Assembly (NCBI GenBank): GCA_013397795.1
Contig: VZTJ01004028.1
Span: 1 to 64,000 of the forward strand
Source of the DNA: Orthonyx spaldingii
Taxonomy: Eukaryota; Chordata; Aves; Passeriformes; Orthonychidae
Direction: 5' to 3'
DNA: 64,000 nucleotides
The notes under the pieces were generated by a model, which saw only the letters and a list, made by a program, of their open reading frames with translations, made no database searches and had not been told where the DNA came from. Both the position numbers and the translations under genes were made by a program. Numbering within the stretch: the first letter of the stretch is position 1; the number at the start of each line of letters is the position of its first letter. Below, in pieces: positions 23,626-38,084 of the stretch.

Positions 23626-26600
23626 GATGTGTACTGGATGTGCACTATTTTTATTTACTGCTGTACAATGTGTGCTTTATGATTTTGTGGCCAATGCATT
23701 GTATCAGGAGCACTTCCTCAGACATTGGGAAAGATTTCTGGGCATATTTGAGAATAAATATTCACAGCCAAATGAAAATAAGATGGAGACAGCTTGAGTA
23801 CTAGACCCCTGATCTCCAGTTGCCTTGGATCTTTCCAAGTGGCTATTTCCTACAAAGATCATGTATAGGTGGAGCAAGCACTAAGCTGGCCTGAGTCATT
23901 CAATTGCACTTACATCAATTTCTGGCTCTCCTTTAATTAGTACAACAAGGTACAACAAACAATGATGGTTATAAAACCTGAAACCTTCTTTGAAGACAAG
24001 TATTGGTTAAGTTGGAGGCAATTTATGAAACTCACTTAATACAGAAAGAATAGTATTAAAGATTGGATCTAATATGCCTAAACCCTAGAGAAAAAGCCAG
24101 AAGATTCATCTTTTAATGTTCAATCATCTCTGTTAGCACATGCTTTCATTACTTCTCAGTGCAGACTGTGTTTAGAAACTTACTAAGTTCTTTTCAAAGA
24201 AGTCTTTTGTGCTTTAGTTCAATAGCTCATTTTTCAATCAGTGTTTCTATTTTTCTTTTGGGGTGTTTCTCTAATTATAGGATCAGTCTTTGAATTTTTG
24301 TGTTCTTTGTGTGTATGTTGAGAACATTTCTCAAATCAATTTTAGACTTCTCTTGATCATGTTAAAAGACTTCATTAAAATCACTGGTCATTGTAAGATG
24401 GATTTAGCTCTAACTTTTCAATGATGTCTATTCAGAAGCACTTGCATATCATTGCATGTCATCTGTCAGCAAGGTCCCAGTTTGTCTGAACAAGAATAAA
24501 ATATTTTCTTAAAGCAAAACCCATTTGTAGGTATCAAGACATATTGTTGTACAACCCCAAACAGACGTTACTGAGATCAGACTTATTTTCTCTGAAGCAC
24601 CTTTGCTAGAAGAGGAGTAAACACTTTCACACTGGAGAGTTCTTAGAGCTGGGTAATTTACTATTCACATACTACATGCCCATCACTGAGAGGTTAGAGA
24701 GTTCAGACTATTAGTACTTGTTCTCTATGAAAGATTTAACAGAAGACAGAGATTAAAAGTAGAAGGCTTATTTTTCCTTGGCTCGAAAGCAAAGAATAGT
24801 CAATTTTGCTTGATCTTTCTCTAGTACATTTTTAAATGTTTTAATTTGAATCTGATTATGAGACAGAGAAAATCACAGTCCTTATTTCATTCTTGTCTTT
24901 GGGCAAAACCCCAAGCTATTTGAAATTAATAAACACATGCTTAAAAAATATGTCCAAAAGATTTCCCTGAAGAATACACATCCAGGACCTGTCATGTTCT
25001 ACTATATCTTTGCACTACTGCGGTAGCTACTTACCTACTTTTGGCTGAATTTCCCCTTCGTGAAAATGTAAAATCAAAATGGCTTTTCCTGTGCAGCACC
25101 TAGTCAGGTGTAGTCAATTCAATTCCTCTTGTCAGGAATTTTATGAGACACTGGAGGTACACATGGAGGTGTACTGCTGTAATCTGACAAGTTCCATAAA
25201 AAGCGAAGAATTGGAAGGTACATGACTTAATTGTTAATACTAATTAAAATAATCCTAAAGCAGCTTTATTTTGCATCAGAAGTCAATCCAGACCCAAAGA
25301 TAATCAGAGTGAAAGGCTGGTTTAAACTTCCACCTCTGAAGAGCTCCATTAGCAGTGTTATGATGCACTTCTGGAGCTTCCTTAACTGTTTTTCTTGAAG
25401 TTTTTTCTCGGTATTTTTCTAAGATACTGCTGTTTTCTGGAAATTACAAACACTTTTTAGAACTTGTTAAACAGAGTTTATTTGAGCACTTTTTTTGTGT
25501 AATCTATTCAATGGCCCATGGACCATTCAAATATTAAATATAAGAAAGCAGACTGCTTTTCCTCACACTTTCCCAGACTGGAATCTGGGAAAGCATGCAT
25601 TTACATTCACCTCAAAAATATGAACAATCTTCAAGATCGAGCTCTGATTTTTCATCAGTTTTTGTTCACAGCCCCAGAAAACAATTTGAGACAGAAGAGC
25701 ATTGGGATGACCTATGTTCTCTAATTTCATATGGATTTTTCATGCAGGATTGCATTTTCAAAGAAATATAATAATAGAATATAATATAGTATGGGAGTAT
25801 TTCAAATCACTGCATATCCAGTAGGTTATCAAGGCAGGTTCACTCATTCTATATCCACCCATTTTCAGTCTTAGCAGAAGTGTAGTATAATTTCAGGAGA
25901 ACAGAACATTCTGACACAGAGGAAGTTTTTGGTGTTTTGGGGCTCTGGGTTTTTTTGTGGCTAGAACAGTGTTCTTGGAAGACATTGGTGTAGAGGCAAA
26001 TCTCCTTAAGTTCAATTATGCCTAAAATTCAGAGCAAATGCCCTAATTAGAGCATTATTCTGTAGAAGTTGAGTACCCCAGCTATGCTGTAAGCTGGTAG
26101 GGACAGTCTGTATGTATTTAGCAAGTTGAGTCCTTTATGGTGTCTAGGCATAAAGATACTCTTGTTTTCCTGGATCCCGAAAGGGCTTTGATAAGATGAA
26201 CGTGTCTCAGCACTCAGCTCAGATAAACTGAGAGTGCTTCCAAAGATGTGCAGTATCAGTACTTCATATCCTTAGGGGAACTTTTGCCAATAGCTTTATG
26301 AAACTCAAGCACAAGATCAGAATTATTTTCTGGCACAGTGCTATACTTACACTTTCAAGCTGAGTTTAAGGTGCATACTAAGCACTTGCCTTTTCTCTCT
26401 TTTAATATGGATATGTCTGCACTGTTAAATAAAAAAGAGTCAGAAGGGAATTCAAGGACTAAATGCAATAAAGTTCAGGGAAGGGCTGCAACCCCTTCTC
26501 TTGCATGTTGTCCTTGGAGATGGGTTAAGTACATTTTGGGGTGGAGCCATAAATAAGGATTTATCCTTTTAGTTTTGTCAATTCAATACCTGAATCCTGA

Positions 26601-27979
26601 AATAACACTGTAATGGCAACTACCTTATTACCCTAAGATTCTGTTGGCTTGAAATTTATCTAATACGTTATAAGTTTGTGTTGACAATTGACCACATACT
26701 TTGATAAATTATTAGACTATTCAACTTCTTATATCACAAATAATATTATTTTAAACTTATGCCCAGGAAAAATATCATAGTATAATAACATAGCGTGCTT
26801 CAAGTTATTTTTCACAGAAAGCCAACATTTTGTTTAGCAATTAAACTTTGCATGGGTTGCATGAGTTCCTTTCAGCAGTATTTTAGAGGAAAAACTTGTT
26901 TTCTTATTCAGTGATTTTCTAACTTTGGTAAATAATCTATAAAATAAACACGTTCACTCAAAATGTAATATATGTATTTATAGGTATTCTTGCAAATATA
27001 ATGACCATGAAATTCATCATTTTATGTCTTTTAATTGGTTCTATAGTTGAAAGAAAAATATCTTAGTGGGACTATAACATCCTTGGAACTCAAAAAGCAA
27101 CAAATGTCAATTTGTTTTATTTTTGTGTAAAACATTTACCAAATAGTTGTGGTAACACTCAAGCATGTTCCAGAAGGATTGACTTGAGATTTTTCACTGT
27201 GAAAAACTGACAAGGTATCTGAGGAGCTGGAATCAGTGCACTATTCCATCAACACTTGGAAACTAATTGAGAGAAATAATGGTTACAATTTTTTCTTTAA
27301 CATGTGGAATTTAAGTATGCCAAAAGCTCACAATAAAATCAGATCATGCAACCCTTTATTTATTAATAAACACTTTATGTTTTTCCATAACCACACTTGA
27401 ATGGATCAACAATACCCTTTTGGTTGTGTGGCTCATTGTATATGAGAACACAGACTTATGGTGGAAGGTTTTACATAAGTTCCACCAAAGTACAAACATT
27501 AGGAATATTTTCTAATTTGTAATGAGGGATAGTTAACAGATGGGGGCCCATCCTGGGATTCATATCTCTAGAAGACATTATTTCTCTTACACATGTATAA
27601 CTAAGAAGCGCAATTTGGCTTTGCGATTACATGCCTTGCAGTTGTGGCTACTGTGACATACCTCCTATGGCAGGATCATAATATATGTTTATAAGATTTT
27701 AAATAAATGCTCTGATTGCAATTAGCTCTCCCCAAAAGCTAAATATTAGGAATTGAATGGATAACAAATGCACTGTCAAGGAAATGCCAGAACAAGGAGT
27801 CATGTTTTACATCTGTCTTGGAAAGTTACAACTTCCACATTCTTTTATAACTCCAAATGGAACAATTCAGAATTAAGGGTAAAACATGAAAATTATCTGT
27901 CAATATATGTCAGACTTTTTTCTACAAGAGTAGTTGAAATTTGTCCCCTAACTCAACTGTTGCAAAAGGCACATAATTA
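23626..27979. other. Unique AT-rich non-coding DNA
   Basis: No gene or recognisable transposable element is seen. Open frames are under 75 codons and without motif. Confidence 0.5.
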
Positions 27980-28106
27980 ATAAATCAGTGTAATTTCCTC
28001 ATGAGTTTCTGATCTTTAAAGAAATTAAAAGTTAAGCAGTGCATAATAATTATACTTAACTACAACTCTATAAGCAAATAAGCAGTTTTTAGAGTAAGTA
28101 AACTCT
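27980..28106 (+). repeat. Unclassified dispersed repeat, copy A
   Basis: This is homologous by eye to 29221-29347 in the same orientation. Shared blocks in the same order are TCAGTG...ATTTC-TCATGA, CTGATCTTTAAAGAA, TTAACTACAACTCTATAA and TAAGCA-TTTTTAG, ending in AATAAACT or AGTAAACT. Small gaps are needed between the blocks. It does not match CR1, an LTR terminus or any family I recognise. Confidence 0.7.
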
Positions 28107-29220
28107 AAATGGTCTAGACCAGTTTTTACTTGAAATTGCATTCGGTACTCATCATGGTATTCAGAATATTGTGATAGATTCAGATTTTTATTTATCCGAT
28201 AGAAATGTTGATATGTACACTCTGCTAAAGAATTAAAATGCCCTTCAGTATTACAATAGATTGATAACTAAAAGGCAGTCTGACTTTATTAAGAATGTTT
28301 GTTACAATAAACAAAATCTTGATACATTCTGTTTAAGTCTTCGAAATTAGTTCAAGAAGTGATGACTGTGGTGTGTGAACAACATTCAAACAAAGAAATT
28401 CACTCAATGGATTAATTGCAAGAATAAAGAGCATTTAAAACATTCATGAAAGAAGAGAGAGCAGTAGATAAAGGCAACCTGTATTGCTGAAAATGTTAAC
28501 TCAGAGTTTCATGCATATTAAGAAAATATTAACTTACGATTCCATGTATATAGAGAACTAGCTGTGAACTATAAATGAAGACTGTGCTGAAGGGTGATGC
28601 TTTCAGATCGGTGCAATAGTACAGAAGAAGAGTAATTAATCACCCCTAGTATATTTAGCATTTAAAGCCTTTATGGATAATCTGGAAAGACACTAGATGT
28701 CATGCCATCAAAATAATGGATGATGAAAATTTGCAACTTTGTTAAAAATGGTGAAGGAGTACTGAGGGACATAAATGGAATATACAACCAGTGAATAAAA
28801 GAGGTCTGTTTGCTCCTCAGATATTCAGTGTCTCTGAAGTTTTTGAGTTTTGAATGACACCTTTCTAAGCTATGTTTTTACACAAATTTGAAGAAATTAT
28901 TACATGCTCAGTATGATGTGAAACCGTAAGAGGATGTAATGGACATTATCTAAATTGTCTTCTAAAGACAGCATTTTCTCTCTAATTCTCAGTAAAATCT
29001 ATGGGATAAGCATCTTGTTAGATATTTTGCTGTAAACATCATCAAATACAACTGATTACATTAGTACAGATTCTTTGAAGGTGGGCAAATACAAACAAAA
29101 AAAAAGAAAATTAGTAGAAAGCAATTAAATGAAAATTTATAAAAACTGGCTTTTATCAGCAGGTAGGTAAATTTACTTTTGAGACTACAGAAAGCTGGAA
29201 GTTAACTAAGAATAATAATT
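28107..29220. other. DNA between the two copies of the unclassified repeat
   Basis: AT-rich, with no coding motif and no terminal inverted repeat seen. If the two flanking copies were ancient LTRs this would be the interior, but nothing retroviral is visible. Confidence 0.4.
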
Positions 29221-29347
29221 ATAAAGCAGTGATATTTCATCATGAATTGCTGATCTTTAAAGAATAACAATAATTTCAATTTAAACAGTACATTATAATT
29301 AACTACAACTCTATAACAAGATAAGCATTTTTTAGCAAAAATAAACT
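29221..29347 (+). repeat. Unclassified dispersed repeat, copy B
   Basis: Partner of 27980-28106, about 1.24 kb downstream in direct orientation. The block TTAACTACAACTCTATAA is shared (AATTAACTACAACTCTATAA here). Divergence is substantial, roughly a quarter of positions by eye plus gaps, so the duplication is old. Confidence 0.7.
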
Positions 29348-32300
29348 AGTTATATCTTAAATGCTTGTGATTATTTTTTAAATATTCTTACCATGGAATT
29401 TTTTACTGTTTTACCTTGATGTCTTATTCAGTGCATTGCATGTTTGATCATTTGTTTGAGCCTCCTCAAAATCAATAGAGTTCCTTAACAGATGTCAAGA
29501 CACACCTACTCAGACCTGATTAGAAGGGCAGGCCTTAGCTTACAGGTAATTGGCATGCATGCCAATTTTTTCATTTTATTTCACTTCCATTTAAGTCAAC
29601 AAGACGAGTAGAGGACTTTTTGTTACATTTACATGGTATTTATTTTTCACATTTTCTCCTCTGATTTAAAATAAATTTGGATATTAAAATTATTTCACTG
29701 CAGACTCCATCAAAATAAATAAATCAAGAATTTGGTCTAACAAGGAAATAGAATCATAATGGATCCAAATGCACATGGCTAATAACTGCAATGAGGCGAT
29801 ATTTAAGTAACATTTTATTTATGGGTTATGAGAGAATTGCACCTGAGATTTCCACCAGTTACCTTCCTCAGATGTTCACCAAAAGAACATATGGAATAAG
29901 TGCCACTGAAAACATCTAGTCTGCCAAAAAACCGGATGAATTAAGACTTGTTAAGGATCAGCACTTTGAATTAGGTTTGTTTGAGGGTGTTTTTTTGGCA
30001 TACAGGAACTGTTAGATGTTATATTTACCCGTAAAGTTACCATGCAGTCACTGGTAGTCCACAAACTAAAGTTCCCTGTTAATTTTTTGGGGGGGACAAA
30101 AAAGGAAGCTGTGTTTACATAGAAAACATATCTGTAAACAATAAAGCTTATATCTCATTAGTTTTCTCCCCTGCCCTTCTTAGAAGTGCCCAAAGTCATC
30201 TGTTATTGCACAGGCTTGAAAAATTCAGCTAAAGAAAGAAGGCTTTGCTTAGGTACCCTTAAAATGTGCAAATATGCATATGGAAATCATAGACTTCACA
30301 GCAGATAGACTCTAATTGGTATAATGGTTTTCTTTTATTCTCAGTGATAAACTACTGTTTGTTTTTTTATCTTCATGTATATAACCCAGAAGTGGGAAAA
30401 AGGTTTCTATCGTGTTTTTCCCCCAGACATGTTCTTGTACTGAATTTATAATTCAAGCCTTCAGTAAGTTTTTAAATGTTACAAATCCTTGAAAACCTGA
30501 TTTATATTGAATGGTGATATATTTTAGACTGTAGCAACATGTCATCTTGAATCCTTTTAAACCTCTTAAGGTTAAAGCATCTTTTGAATTATTTTATTGC
30601 CATTTATTGCATTAAAAAGAAAGAAGTTTCAAAAGTGTAATTATTTAGTCACTGTCTAAATAAAACAGATTCAATATGTTGATTCTCCACTGTCTACACC
30701 TTATTTTATCATCTGGTATCATATGAAGCACATCAGGAATATAATCTCTCGTTATTGCTTTACAAAGTGTGATAACACCAAAGTCCCAGAATCTGTTCAG
30801 CCAGAAGGAATCTTTCATTCACAGGATTTAATGCTACCTTGCACCTCAGACTTCAGCCTGGGAGGTTGCTTGTACTGCTCCTAGATCTGTCTTAACTCTT
30901 GACTCAGGCAGCAACTCAACTGTTTGGTGACGGTGTAAGCTGTTGCCTTTCAGCTAAGACAGCTGTTTGATTCAGAGAATATTAGTGTTTTCTGGTTTGC
31001 TGCAAAGGCAGAGGTTAGCTTGGCTCACCTGAGATTTAACAAGGCAGTTTAGCTTTCCAGAGGAATCGGAGAGAAGCACTCATGCAGGCAATGATGTGCT
31101 TTGCTGAGGAGTAGTAATTAACAGATGTGTTTCCACTGATATGGTGACAAATTAGAAAAAGAACTTGGACCACTCAAGTCCTGTCATGAAAGTAGCTTGT
31201 AATTCCTTCATTATCAGTGCATCCTGTGATGTTGATATTTTGCTATTTTAGAGATGCTTTTAGAACAAATAAGATGATAGAAATAATAGTGCCATAAGAG
31301 TCATGGTTTTGACAGCAGGGTGTGAAATGTTTTTACTTCAGCTTTTTGGAAAGACTAAATTGTACAAAGGGAGTCTTCTCATGTCTTCTCTGAAATGGCT
31401 TGAAGGGAATAAGCTAAACAGTTGGAAGCGGCATAAAAGTGGTCCTTTCCATTAGTATTTTCTGTCTTTAGTTCCTTTTCCTATAAGCCTTTTCCTTTGC
31501 AAAATAATAATTCAGAATTGTTCCTTGCAATGCAATACAATACTACTGTAGCTTTTTCAGATTCCCAGGACTTGTTCCAGATTTGTTCTGTGGTAAAGCT
31601 CTCTGCAATTTTCCTCTTTTCATTGTTTCTGCTGTTGCATGCCACATTAGTTCCTCTGCTGCTCAGAACAAGCATAAATCTCTGTCTCACAACAGAGTAT
31701 CACAATTACTTCCATTATTGTCCCCATCAAGAAGTGAATCTAAAGATTTTTACAGTGTATGAGAGTACACAGACATAGTAAAAATGTTAGTGGCATATGC
31801 TTACACTCCGGTACCAGCGCCCAACATAAAAAGAGGATTATTTGAAGCAAAAAAGAAATGCCACAAAAGGATTTGCTCATGTTTTTGTTTTGATAATTGA
31901 GATCTGCATTACGACTTTATACAGCCCTTACATATAGCATTACAATCTGAGGAGCCAGTGAAGATCCTCAAAAGCACTAAGGTTGTATACCTCTCCAAAG
32001 CTGCAGCAAAGGCTTGAGTGTCAGAGAACATTCTTTTCACAAACTCAGGATATCTTGAAAAGAGGAAAGCTAGCACTTCCTCTTAATTACAGCTTTACGT
32101 TAGAGGCATAAAGTGAATTTTGTTCAGCCACTGAAAATTGAGTCAATACAGCCAAAAGTTTCTGGGCCTCCTTGTCTCTACACTTCCTTGCAAGTGAGGA
32201 ACCTATGGTGATCAGCTGAAAACCTCTCTAAACATCTTAGAATATGCTGATAAGTTTAGTTTAGTAAACAAAAGCTCCCATTGCCATTTCACACACTCTG

Positions 32301-32490
32301 GCACCCAGGCTGTGCATATGGCGTGGTGCACAGGACACAGGGTGATTGTGAGACCTGTGCCCTGCTGAGTACCTCCTGAAGGCTAGGTGAGAATAGAGAA
32401 TTATTAAGGATAGTGTGCAGAGGAGTTAGCATGTTTGCAATCTTATCCTTTTCATTTCTGACATTGTGACCTGGAAAGCACTTCTAAGTT
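29348..32490. other. Unique AT-rich non-coding DNA with a GC-richer island
   Basis: No gene is recognised. About 30780-31110 is less AT-rich and more complex than its surroundings and holds no transposable-element signature. It could be a conserved regulatory element or an unrecognised old repeat, and sequence alone does not decide. Confidence 0.45.
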
Positions 32491-32540
32491 AAAAAAAAAG
32501 AAAAAAAAAAAACAGGGAAAAGAAGTGAAAAAAAAAAAAA
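32491..32540. repeat. A-rich low-complexity tract
   Basis: Three A-runs of 9, 12 and 13 bases are separated by G or ACAGGGAAAAGAAGTG. No retroelement body is recognised on the 5' side. Confidence 0.8.
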
Positions 32541-35500
32541 CCAAACGCATCTACAATATGTCATTAATTGACTGAAGAAGGTGAAAAAAGAGATCAGAGC
32601 TATCCAGTCTATCTCCTGTTAATATCATCTTGTGCTCAGGAATATAATTTAGCTTAAGGAGAGCAATGTGTATAGCAAGAGGCATGATGAAGGGGAATCT
32701 GCTGCAGACACAGCAATACATGGTGTGAAAATGTGAGGAAGAAATGAGAGATGGCTGGAAGACAGATGGACAGGTAGAGGTAAGTGGGCTTTCAGGAGTG
32801 ATGTTTATTGACAACATGACCATTGATCTGAACATAAATGGTTTTATTTACTTTAAAAACTTGCTCTTGGATTGAAAGGCCTTTACCCAGAGTTGTAATA
32901 GTAGAGGCATTTTTAATACATCAACTTTCCCCCTTCCCTGTCTGTGTAGTTACCTTGATAAGTCCTCCATCATGAATAGTTAGATTCATTGCCTTCTTTT
33001 AGACTTCAATTTGCCAGTAGGGATTTTTAGAGACAGGTATATTCATAACTGTCTGACAGAGAGAATACATCATTGTATTAGCTTAAACAAGCATAAAGAG
33101 TGTTTTCCATGTAAAGTTATGTAAAGGAATCTTCATTGTTTATTTTTTATTGATTTGCTAAATTAATAGGATTATTTAAATTGTTTATTAGACAAAACAC
33201 TTTAAATCTTTGAGCCTTCAGGCAATTTTTCCAGGAGCTTGTAAATGCTGCAGAGAAACATTTCAGTTTATTACAGAGGGAGCTTTTTCTTGATGTCAAG
33301 TCAGCACTGAAAGTGAAGAATTAGACAGTCATTGATGTATCTGGTTGCATTCCTGTGTGGAGAGGTATTCTAGGGCTGGTTGTGTAAAAATGTGTTATAA
33401 TGAAGCTCTATTTTCCTTTTAATCAATATTACAGAGCCTTTCTATATAAAGAAGTTAAAATACATTCATTACATTTCACAGTACTTTGGAAATATCAATG
33501 TGTGAAGTACTGTTACACCATGCTCATAGCACACACACCACCCCCTCAAATCACTGTTTTTCTCAAGCTGCAGAACAGTGAAGTGGCAACACTGGGATAT
33601 AAACAAGAGAGGCAATTATTCATTTCTGTTTTCTACTTGTAAGATCAATAGGAAAGAAGTTTGAGGGAAGTATATGGTGCTTATCCTACTGGTACAAGAT
33701 TTTATATAAGATATTTCTCCTTTGAAAACTTTTAGGATGCCCTTACTAACCATGATTTCCAGATAAAACACTGTATATAGAAGGCTTAATTAAGTACACA
33801 GTACATTTTGTAGAGTCTCAAGAAGCAGAAATAAACACATATGTAAAAAAGTTTGGGTTTTTCCTTGCGAGAGGTGTAGCTGATTGATACGTGTTTATTT
33901 CTGTTCTAACATCTTTGACTCTTAAGATAATTTGAGTGTCATTTTATCCATAACAGTAGAAAGAAGCATTAGCACAAGGAAGAAGACAGTAGTCTCTTGT
34001 GCATGGCAAAGTACGTGCTGTTCCTTTGCTGCACAAGAAGCGTAGCATGATTGTGAGTCATGAATGCAGACCGAAGCCATGTGCTGCATAATGCTCGCTT
34101 CTTGTTTCCTGCAGATCTCTGGTTAGAAAGCAACTAAGATTGGTCCTGTCCTCCAGTTCAACAAATATTTGTTTTAGATACATAACAGAAAGTATACATT
34201 CAGATTGAAACTGTTAATGTGAAGCAACTACTTAATTAATTATATAATTGTCAATAAGTGATCGGTTACTGTCTCTGCTGCTAATGGTGCTTTTAGTATT
34301 CATCTTGCACATAAAGCAGTAGTGGATTGGGTACAACAGAATGTTTTTAATGGTCTTGTTATCTGCAGTGAACAGCATTTTCTGCATAGAAATTCAGACT
34401 CTTCAAAAGGGCGAATGTAAACTAGTCAGGACATTAACTCTCAGAGTACTGCAAAAGGAATAAAAGGGGAAAAATAATCAAGGTAATAAAAAGTATGTCA
34501 ATTAGAAAATTATTCAGGAACTGAGAATCAAGCAAAATTTGGGCAAACTTCAGCCTAAGTAAAATGTTAAATGACTTCTAATTTTCTGAAAATAAATTAA
34601 ACTGTTTCTAGTATTGTTTTAATTAATAGAAATGTAAATAATCTCATGAAGTAAAAAACATTATTGTGTCCTTCACATATTGCAGACACGACTTCCAAGC
34701 CAATGTAATGTGTGGTTGTAAGAAGGAAAAAAATCTATATAAAATAACTGAGATGTATTATTTCCATGGGTTAAGTCTTTTTATCCATAATGTGGGCTAT
34801 ACTTTTCTCACTACTATGTAATCATCAGCCTTTTGAAATGGAAGGAAGGAGATGGTGTCATTCTCCAATCATTGCTATCTCTCTTTGCGTGAATCAGAGC
34901 CTCCACAACCTATAATACAGGAAACAGTGTTTTATCTCATCATCCCCAGAGATAAATTATAAACTTAAAGCATATGACAAACCATATAAAGCTGTATGAC
35001 TGCAAATATTGAAAATGATCCACAGTCAATGCTGAGATTGAAATGCATATTCACAATGAAAGCGGATAGGAAGTGTTGGGAAAATGGGGTCTCTTTTCTG
35101 AAATAATAGCTAGGAAACTCATAAACAATGCAGAACCTCCAATACATTTTTTTGGGTGCTCTTATCCCTGCCTGTTATTATATTGTTTTTCATTTCAAGT
35201 CAACTATGAAAACAGCTACATTATCTTTACATTTTTTATAAGCTGTGCAGAGTCCCCATCCTAAGATGCATACTGAAGAACAGCTGAATTAATTTATGAT
35301 TTTTTTTCAATAGAGGGTGTTTAAATGACCAGAAAAACCCAGATGAAAATTATTTTATTAATTAAATTAGTTAGAGTTTCACCTTAAGAGTATGTTCAAC
35401 CTCAGCAGATGTTCTTGTAAGCTACATGGGAACATTCAGTATAAACTAAAAGACATTATAAGGACAATTAAAATAAATGGAGAATTGGCATATGAAACCT

Positions 35501-38084
35501 TCTGAAAGATGATTTCTTCTATAAACATATTAAAAAGTCTCTATTTGATCCCTTATAATTTGGTTTTGGTGTCTTAGATCATTCTATGCAATCTTTTCAC
35601 TCTTTTTTTTTATGTTTCATACATATATCCAGTCCATCCTACTTTGCCATCCTCAAAGCAGAGCTGTCTTTTTTGTCTGAAATAAAGTATTAAATCCATA
35701 ATAAAACATGCATATGAAGATAAAACTCACCAATACATATTGAAAATAGGTTCGTTGTCCATATTTTAACATTTTCACAATCTTTTTTTCCCCTAATCCT
35801 AATAATTCTTATTATTTTTTTGTCAAAGTCTAGAAAAGCCTTGGTATTTTCTAAGTAGTCATGGAATAAGAGTACTTAGATATTTACAGAATGACGTACA
35901 TGCAATTTCTCCATTGGCAAGTGGATCACATGTTGTAGTCTGGGCTGTTAACTTTGTCCATCCTGTCTCAGTGCATTGATGCTACATTAGTTTTTCAATA
36001 TTCTCAGAGATCTATAGGCACCAGTGGTTTTTGTAATCTTTCATTTTTTATTGAATAGCGGTTTGGTTTTTGCATTTCTTTGTGTTGGCTTGTGAGTTTG
36101 TTTTTTTTCCTCAGGTGAATTAGCTGGTTTTATTGCAGATTGAATTCTCTTATCCTGTACAGATTGATGAGGTCTCTACTTAGTTTATTGAAATAAATTT
36201 CATATTTGTTATCATTGGAATTTGTTAAAGTAAAGGATGCACAAGATCTTAATAATTATTACTATGAGACAGACCTGTGTTATAACATATTCTATGAATT
36301 AAGTGTCAACAGATATTTGGGTGTTTATCTGCTTCTTAAAGCTGTGGAAACTTGATGTGACAATGTCTCTGCAGATTTTGATCTGCTCTGTGTTGCATTA
36401 TTTCTCTGTGACCTGATTACTTTCAAAGCTGAATAATCTAATTGCTTTTATTGCTGTATTGGAGTTTCTCTTTTACACCTGCATTCTGTAATCCCAGTCA
36501 TTAGCCATGATATTATAGAAAGCCATATGTCATTTTGGTGCTGAATGCTTTCTTTAAACCAGGCCTTGGTCTAATATTTTATCTTTTTAATAGCTTTTGA
36601 AAGTTTCCTGGAAATTTCAGGTAATGGTGTTCTTTCTTACAAGAACAGAAATTATATATTTGTATGCTGACTGGTTAGTGTCCAGCATAGAACAATAACA
36701 ATGGCAAAAAGTCTTTTCCAAAGAACAGCTAAACTTTCCAAGGAAGTACCTGATGACCTACAATCATTAGAATATTCATTAACTCTGCCTACTTCTCCAC
36801 TCTAAATTGAGGCACTTTAAGTAAGTTGTCATAGATTCCCCATATAATCAATGACGAGATGGATAGACGGTGAGAGGATGTCAGAGGAGAACAGTCAGAG
36901 ATCTGTGAGAGAGCTCTCATAGAGAGTTCATTTGTGACTTCATCAAAGGGCTAATAAATTCAATGGTAACTAGTGAAGCAGCTGAACATACAATTATAGC
37001 TGGGATGCTACCCAGAGGCTCTTTAATGAGTCTGCCCTTTGTCTCTATTTTTTTTTGAGAATCCAGTTGTTAAATATTCTTTCTCTGAAATAAGACTGTA
37101 TACAGGAATATATGCAAAATCTCTTGTTTATTGGAGCTGTCTGTATCTACCAATGTCATAAAGGATGACATGTCTGGACAGTGTTGATTTTTTTGGTTTA
37201 ATTTCTTTTTTTTGTTTTGCTGTCATCATCTACATTTACAGGTATCCTATCTAAGAATGAGATTCAAGGTGACTTTCAAAATGAGATAGAAAATGTGAGA
37301 CACATTTAAAACCAAATATTTTCCTATATATGTTTTATAATAGAATGTGTGTCCCAAGCTAGTGTCATATCACTGTCATAAGGCATAGGGGTTATTTGAT
37401 GTGGGATCCTTTGAAGCATTGCTTTCAATCAGGAGTTTTTTATTTTATGTTACACAGGAGAACAACATGCTATAAACACTGGAAATTCAAAAGATGTTTG
37501 GATTTCAAGGCTTAAGAAGAAAACCAGTATTATCAGCTAAATCAGTTTGTTTAATCGCAGGTAGATATTTCAAACTAGTAATCTACTTTATAATCTAAGT
37601 ACTATAAAAAAGCTTTCTTGAAACATTCCATTCTTTAAAAATAGACAAAAATTAGAAAGTAAAGACAACAAGTCTGTACATACATGCACATCAGTTCAAC
37701 AGGTATTGGATGTCTTTAAATATTTCAATATCTTTATTGCTAAATTATTTCCATATGGAAATGAAAATCTTCCTTTTTCTTCCTTTCCCTGAACTCCTGC
37801 TTGATTCTTTCTTTGCTGACTTAAGAGAAAGATAAATGGTAATGAATGGGGTTTGTTCTATGCTCAATCCTCTGCCTCTCGTGAGTTTGCAGAATGAGGA
37901 GTGGGCAAGGGCCCCCACACCCCACCACTACCCATGGGACAATGTATTCCTGCAAGTACAGGTCCCTGGGGGTTCCTGTACTTGTTCATTTAAAGAGAGT
38001 GGATGACAGAGGAAAGGCAAGCATAGGATGGATTGTTGTGTTGTTAGGTGTTAGCATCTAGTTATGTTACTCATTTTTCCCAGT
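32541..38084. other. Unique AT-rich non-coding DNA
   Basis: No gene or recognisable transposable element is seen. Around 33960-34135 the sequence is more complex and includes TTTCCTGCAG, a splice-acceptor-like string. No open frame with protein-like composition follows it. Confidence 0.5.

Noticed and set aside
23289..23804. 171-codon plus-strand open frame as a gene
   Set aside because: It lies antisense to a CR1 ORF2 relic. The minus-strand translation carries the CR1 motifs, so this frame is a shadow.
34106..34115. Splice acceptor of a hidden exon (TTTCCTGCAG)
   Set aside because: Such strings are common by chance, and no protein-like open frame or donor site follows.
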